DNA of 9,457 nt, from NCBI GenBank assembly GCA_015478575.1, contig JADMIN010000055.1:1-9457 (forward strand), in the 5' to 3' direction. Positions within the stretch are counted from its first letter, which is position 1, and each line of letters opens with the position of its first letter. The position numbers and the translations under genes are program-made. Under the pieces are notes generated by a model that saw nothing but the letters and a program-made list of their open reading frames with translations, had not been told where the DNA came from and ran no database searches. Below are positions 5,966 to 9,457 of the stretch, in pieces. The DNA is from Ktedonobacterales bacterium (lineage in GTDB: Bacteria; Chloroflexota; Ktedonobacteria; Ktedonobacterales; JADMIN01).

Positions 5966-5994
5966 AGTATAGGGGAAGACACCACTGAACACAA
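5966..5994 (-). promoter_or_regulatory. Promoter of the CoxG-like gene
   Basis: On the minus strand TTGTGT (5989-5994), a 17-nt spacer and TATACT (5966-5971) form a good sigma-70-type promoter: five of six at the -10, TTG conserved at the -35, and optimal spacing. The leader to the ATG at 5845 would be about 115 nt. The rest of the gap to the TPR stop (5995-6136) holds nothing I can name. Confidence 0.55.
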
Positions 5995-6136
5995 GTCTTG
6001 GATTCGCGGTATCCGCGATATGCCCACAGCTTCGCGCGTCGCGGTGCGGCGGGAGGTGTCACCGACTAGTGATCAGGTTGGCGGTGCCCGAAGGGGCCTC
6101 AAAATGATGGTGACAAAGATGCTGGCGGCCCGGCGC

Positions 6137-8926
6137 CTAACCGAACTGCGAGCGCACGGATTGCAGCTCCGCCAAGCGCGCGCGGGCCATCACATTGTTG
6201 GGGTCCACCTTGGCCAGATTGCGATAGACGCGCGCGGCCTGCTCATACTCACCAACAGAGTAGTACGTTTGACCAAGGAGGTCGTAGGCTTCATAATGGT
6301 TACGATCCATAGCGATCAATTGCTGGAGCGCCGCCACCGCTTCTTTTGTCTGCCGACTGGCAAAGTAGTAGCGCGCGATTACCGTCTGCTGCTCTGTCGC
6401 CTCGCGGATGCTCTGCGGTGTGTTCATCTCTAGGCAATATTGCACGAGTTGCTGGCGCAACGCCATATCATCCGTCGCGTACTGAATGGCCTGCCGCAAC
6501 AGATTGAGCGCATCTTCCTGATTGTTCGTCCCCCAGCTCACTTCCGCGACCCGCTGGTAGACCATCGCCACGTCACGTAGCTGCCCGCGTCGCATGTAGA
6601 TATCCGCGAGCTGACGGAGCTCGAGAATACCCTCATCCAACAGTCCGCGCTGGATCTGAATATCCGCCAATTCGCTATGGACGGCCGGGTCGTCGGGGGC
6701 CAGGCGCGCCATCTCGCGCAGCACCGTGACAGCATTTTCCACCTGCCGGTTGCCGCGATAGCGGCGCACGAGTTGGGCATACTCTTGCAGCACTGCCTGG
6801 GTATCGCCCTGGCGCGCTGAGACCTCCGCTAGGACGCGGTAGACTTCGTCATTGTGTGGATGATCTTTGACGGCTTGGAGCGTCGCTTGCATTTGGGCCA
6901 CTTGGCCTGAGAGCTGGTACGCGCGGGCCAAGAGCAGCGAGACCTCCATCTCTGGCGCCAGGTGCTCCTCGCCTTCGCCGCGGGGGCGCGCGTCCCAGGT
7001 TGCCGGATCGGGTGGCGAGCGCCGCGCTAGCCCGGAGGCTTCCTCCAGTTCGCGCACCGCGTGCCCAGCACTGACCGCATCGCCTGTGGCGAGCAGCGCC
7101 TGGCCCGTCGCATAGCGGGCCATGACCTCCAGCCCTGGCGTGGACGCGATCTGCTGGAAGCACGTTAATGCCTCTTGTGTGTGCGCGGTTGCGAGGTGAA
7201 TCTGGCCCAAGGCGTAGCGCAGGTCACCGTTCGTCGGTGTCTGCTCCGCCGCTTGCACGTAGGCTTGCACGACGTCACTATAACTGGCGAAGCGCTCATT
7301 ACGTAGCGCCCGCAGCAGCCGGTTGAGCACCTCCAGCGAGGCCACGCGGCTCGATCCCACACCTGGCGCGCTCATCCCCGGCATCGTGCCGATGCCAGTG
7401 GCCAGCGCCATCTGCCAGTGCGCCAGTGCCTGCACATTCGTCGGGTCCACCTGCAAGACGCGCTGATACTCCCCCACCGCTTGTGCCGCCCGGCCCGCGC
7501 GCAGGAGCGCCGTCGCGTAACCAAGGCGAATATGCGTGTTGTTGGGATGTGCCAGCAGCGCCTGCTCGTACTCTTGAATGGCGCGGTCAGCATACCCCAG
7601 GCGCAGGTAGGAGTCAGCGGCGGCAATGCGCTCGGTCAGCACCTCATCGGTGCGGCCTTGGCGGCTGAGCAACTCGATCAGTTTGACGCGGTAGGTCAGG
7701 TTATTCGGCTCAAGCTGGAGGATGCGGTGGTAGGTGGCAATGGCGTCGTCTACCCGGCCATTGACCAAGTACGTATCCACCAGCACGGCATACTTGGCGA
7801 CGGCCTGCTCGATTTTGCCCTGGCGCACATAAATCTCGCCGAGCAATAAATGCACGTCGAGGTACTGCGGCGCGATCTCCATCACGCGCAGGCATTCCTC
7901 GATGGCCGCTGTCAGCAGGCCATGGGCGACATAGTTCTCGATCTCGCGCACCGCTTGGGCCACCTGTGCCCGTTGCGGCTCTGGCAAACTCGCCAGTTTG
8001 GAGCGCATGCCCTGGACACCGTTGAGGTGGTTGATGAGCTGGGCAAGCTGGTCGCCTGTGCCCGGTACGGGTGGCATCGCTCCCTGGCCAGGGAAACCGC
8101 TCGCCCCGCCGACCAACGCGCCCATCCCACCGCCAAGCGCGGGTGCTGGCATCTGCCCCGACATCGCGGCCATCTGTCCCGACATACCGTGGAGCTGGCC
8201 AGTAATCCGCAGTGGCTGCGAGCCGAGCATGGGATCCACATCGCCTCGCGAGCGGGCGCCATGACGCTGGGGCATGTTCGTGCCGCCGGGCCGTGCCGGG
8301 CTGGCGGTCTTGCGCCGCCGCGGCGGCGCCGTGCCCAGCGTCTCGTGCATCATGCGCTCAACATCCGCGGCTTGGTCTTGCCAGCCTTGGCTGCGGAGAA
8401 AGCCCAGCAGCGCGGAGTAGATCGTCTCCGCGCCTTCCAGATCGTTCATATCGCGGTGAGCCTCGGCGGCTTCCTGGCAGAGTTGAAGCAGTTGGCTTGA
8501 TTCATCGGAGGCGAGCGCATCGAGGTTCACCCGATCAACCGCCTCATCGAAGAAGCGTGCGGCCTCTTCGACGTTGCCTTGGGCACGAGCGCATTGGCCG
8601 AGCGCGTAGTAGCATGAAAGGGCATATTCGGGGTCATCCAGCAGCAGGTCAAATTGCCCCGCGGCTTCGTCCCAGCGGTCCGCCTCCTGATAGAGCCACC
8701 CGAGGAAGTAATGCACATCGGGCCGGTTGATACCCTCGTCGAGCAACTCTTCACAGATCTGAATGGCGCTCTCGAGGTCGCCCTCCTGTTGGAGTTGCTG
8801 TGCCTCGCGCAACGCTGACGTGATCTGGGAGTCGCCCAAGCGCGAGCGGCCGCCACCACGCCCTGAGCGTGCCCCCCGCCCATCGCGGCCATCGCCCCGC
8901 TCCGCGGACGAGCCCCTTCTGCCCAT
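6137..8926 (-). CDS. Large tetratricopeptide-repeat protein with Arg/Gly-rich head
   Basis: This is a scaffold-type protein built almost wholly of TPR helices; partners and function are unknown. Positions below count from the ATG at 8932. The N-terminus (4-31) is basic and Arg/Gly-rich (RGARSGRGGGRSR). TPR block 1 spans about 38-195. A disordered linker at 201-295 begins RRRK and becomes Met/Gly/Pro-rich, with MSGQM at 250-254 and again at 257-261. TPR block 2 spans about 325-510, with clear units such as YVRQGKIEQAVAKY and YLRLGYADRAIQEYEQALLAHPNN. A short Gly/Met linker lies at 511-528, and TPR block 3 runs from about 550 to the end, including GEYEQAARVYRNLAKVDPNN. No signal peptide, membrane segment or enzymatic domain is visible, so it is probably cytoplasmic. 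Two ATGs compete: GGGGGAG is only 1 nt from the one at 8932 but 8 nt from the one at 8926, so I chose 8926 (929 residues). It lies downstream of YajQ with its own candidate promoter. Confidence 0.93.
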   Translation of the reverse strand: MGRRGSSAERGDGRDGRGARSGRGGGRSRLGDSQITSALREAQQLQQEGDLESAIQICEELLDEGINRPDVHYFLGWLYQEADRWDEAAGQFDLLLDDPEYALSCYYALGQCARAQGNVEEAARFFDEAVDRVNLDALASDESSQLLQLCQEAAEAHRDMNDLEGAETIYSALLGFLRSQGWQDQAADVERMMHETLGTAPPRRRKTASPARPGGTNMPQRHGARSRGDVDPMLGSQPLRITGQLHGMSGQMAAMSGQMPAPALGGGMGALVGGASGFPGQGAMPPVPGTGDQLAQLINHLNGVQGMRSKLASLPEPQRAQVAQAVREIENYVAHGLLTAAIEECLRVMEIAPQYLDVHLLLGEIYVRQGKIEQAVAKYAVLVDTYLVNGRVDDAIATYHRILQLEPNNLTYRVKLIELLSRQGRTDEVLTERIAAADSYLRLGYADRAIQEYEQALLAHPNNTHIRLGYATALLRAGRAAQAVGEYQRVLQVDPTNVQALAHWQMALATGIGTMPGMSAPGVGSSRVASLEVLNRLLRALRNERFASYSDVVQAYVQAAEQTPTNGDLRYALGQIHLATAHTQEALTCFQQIASTPGLEVMARYATGQALLATGDAVSAGHAVRELEEASGLARRSPPDPATWDARPRGEGEEHLAPEMEVSLLLARAYQLSGQVAQMQATLQAVKDHPHNDEVYRVLAEVSARQGDTQAVLQEYAQLVRRYRGNRQVENAVTVLREMARLAPDDPAVHSELADIQIQRGLLDEGILELRQLADIYMRRGQLRDVAMVYQRVAEVSWGTNNQEDALNLLRQAIQYATDDMALRQQLVQYCLEMNTPQSIREATEQQTVIARYYFASRQTKEAVAALQQLIAMDRNHYEAYDLLGQTYYSVGEYEQAARVYRNLAKVDPNNVMARARLAELQSVRSQFG

Positions 8927-9150
8927 GCTCATGCTCCCCCATCTTTATGATCGCAGGTGGCGCCAGCCCGCGCAATCGCGGCGGCAATCGGGCTGACGAA
9001 CGCACGCGACAGGGACACTATGGCGACCCCCTCTGGTAGGATACGGCATGGGGCCACAATGCCCAAGGGACCAGGATTTATGGGCGATGCGGCTCCCGCG
9101 GCGAGCGGCCCCACACACGGCCTCTTCGTGCTCCCCACCGGTTCGGCGCT

Positions 9151-9159
9151 AGTATAGCA
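9151..9159 (-). promoter_or_regulatory. Candidate extended -10 promoter for the TPR gene
   Basis: The minus strand reads TGCTATACT: a TG-N extended -10 plus TATACT, five of six to consensus. No good -35 is seen at 16-18 nt upstream (GTCTCC region), which extended -10 promoters tolerate. Transcription would start near 9144. Confidence 0.4.
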
Positions 9160-9210
9160 CAGCTTGGGGCGCGGAGACGCACGGGCTGGGACGAAGAGAG
9201 GACGTGACGC

Positions 9211-9255
9211 CAAGCTGGCGCTAGCCAAGCTGGTGCTAGCCAAGCTGGCGCTAGC
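9211..9255. repeat. 15-bp tandem repeat, three copies
   Basis: The unit CAAGCTGGCGCTAGC occurs at 9211-9225, 9226-9240 (one change, C to T) and 9241-9255, head to tail, followed by a degenerate partial copy that reaches the YajQ stop codon at 9260-9262. Each unit contains the 6-bp palindrome GCTAGC. The array is non-coding in the frame of the neighbouring gene. It may be a length-variable minisatellite or a set of protein-binding sites. Confidence 0.85.
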
Positions 9256-9259
9256 CAGG

Positions 9260-9457
9260 CTATCCCCGGTAGTTAATGAATTGCAGCGGCACGGAGAACT
9301 CTTTCACCTTCAAGAAGGCGATCACCGCTTGCAGGTCATCGCGGCTCTTGGCCACCACACGCACGGCGTCTCCTTGAATCTGCGAGCGCACCTTGGGAAA
9401 GTTATCGCGGATCAGCTTCGAGATCTCGCGGGCGAGATCCTGTGAGATGCCCTCTTG
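9260..9457 (-). CDS. yajQ: YajQ/DUF520 family nucleotide-binding protein, C-terminal part only
   Basis: The gene enters from the right edge; only the last 65 codons and the TAG stop (9260-9262) are present, so no start is visible. The fragment reads through KLIRDNFPKVRSQIQGDAVR and SRDDLQAVIAFLK to PLQFINYRG, which matches the very conserved YajQ C-terminus (IQGDxVRV, the KxRDDLQAVI helix and a terminal PLQFxNxR). YajQ proteins are small cytoplasmic ferredoxin-fold proteins of about 160 residues; in Xanthomonas one binds cyclic di-GMP and acts with a transcription regulator, and others bind nucleotides or RNA. The usual ending is the Arg or shortly after, so the gene is not truncated at its 3' end. 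It is transcribed toward the TPR gene, 333 nt away, with a repeat array directly behind its stop. Confidence 0.92.
   Translation of the reverse strand, partial: QEGISQDLAREISKLIRDNFPKVRSQIQGDAVRVVAKSRDDLQAVIAFLKVKEFSVPLQFINYRG

Larger units (their letters stand above)
8927..9259 (-). other. Long leader and intergenic region between YajQ and the TPR gene
   Basis: No supportable gene lies in these 333 nt. From right to left on the transcribed strand it contains the 15-bp repeat array behind the YajQ stop, a candidate extended -10 promoter at 9151-9159, and a predicted leader of about 218 nt. The leader has small dyads, GGCAT/ATGCC at 9045-9049 and 9059-9063, and CAGCCCG/CGGGCTG at 8964-8970 and 8989-8995. 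A plus-strand open frame of 66 codons at 8957-9157 shows no recognisable protein. Confidence 0.5.

Noticed and set aside
7850..8500. Plus-strand open frame of 216 codons
   Set aside because: It lies entirely antisense to the TPR gene, whose repeats are unmistakable; no domain is visible in it.
8957..9157. Possible 66-residue plus-strand small protein in the TPR leader
   Set aside because: It has no clear ribosome binding site, no recognisable features, and ends inside the minus-strand promoter element.
9164..9445. Plus-strand frame with an AKLALAKLVLAKLALARL-like helix
   Set aside because: The helix-like pattern is only the translation of the 15-bp DNA repeat, and the rest is antisense to the conserved YajQ C-terminus.

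Overview
The window looks like a chromosomal segment of a GC-rich, free-living bacterium. Most start sites carry strong AGGAGG-type ribosome binding sites. The mix of genes (8-oxoguanine deaminase type amidohydrolase, Bacillus-like uricase, CoxG-like protein, a very long TPR protein and YajQ) would suit a Chloroflexota/Ktedonobacteria-like lineage, but that placement is an impression from protein style and not a proof. I see no insertion sequence, phage gene, CRISPR array or other mobile element.

Layout, left to right. An alpha/beta hydrolase on the + strand (from 23 or further upstream, to 871) runs tail to tail into a three-gene minus-strand purine-catabolism cluster (895-3844). In transcription order the cluster is an 8-oxoguanine deaminase-like amidohydrolase, OHCU decarboxylase and uricase. 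The first two genes overlap by ATGA. The last two are separated by a 104-nt spacer holding two inverted repeats. Upstream of the cluster, also on the minus strand, lies a hemolysin III/PAQR-type membrane protein (4030-4719). A 485-nt gene-free stretch (4720-5204) with a strong palindrome follows, then a complete tRNA-Leu(UAA) on the + strand (5205-5292, CCA encoded). After that come, on the minus strand, a CoxG/SRPBCC-like protein (5411-5845) with a good promoter, a 929-residue TPR protein (6137-8926), and the C-terminal 65 residues of a YajQ/DUF520 protein that runs off the right edge (9260-9457). A perfect-to-near-perfect 15-bp repeat in three copies sits directly behind the YajQ stop codon.

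How the genes fit together. The deaminase family converts 8-oxoguanine to urate, uricase oxidises urate to 5-hydroxyisourate, and OHCU decarboxylase makes S-allantoin from OHCU. The cluster therefore reads as a route from oxidised guanine straight to allantoin that bypasses xanthine dehydrogenase. The middle enzyme, 5-hydroxyisourate hydrolase, is not in the window. The gene order decarboxylase-then-uricase matches the domain order of the fused Bacillus PucL protein. The other genes do not form an obvious pathway with it. No wholly new system is evident; the most interesting points are the cluster, its putative regulatory repeats, the TPR protein with its unusual Arg/Gly head and Met/Gly linker, and the repeat behind YajQ.
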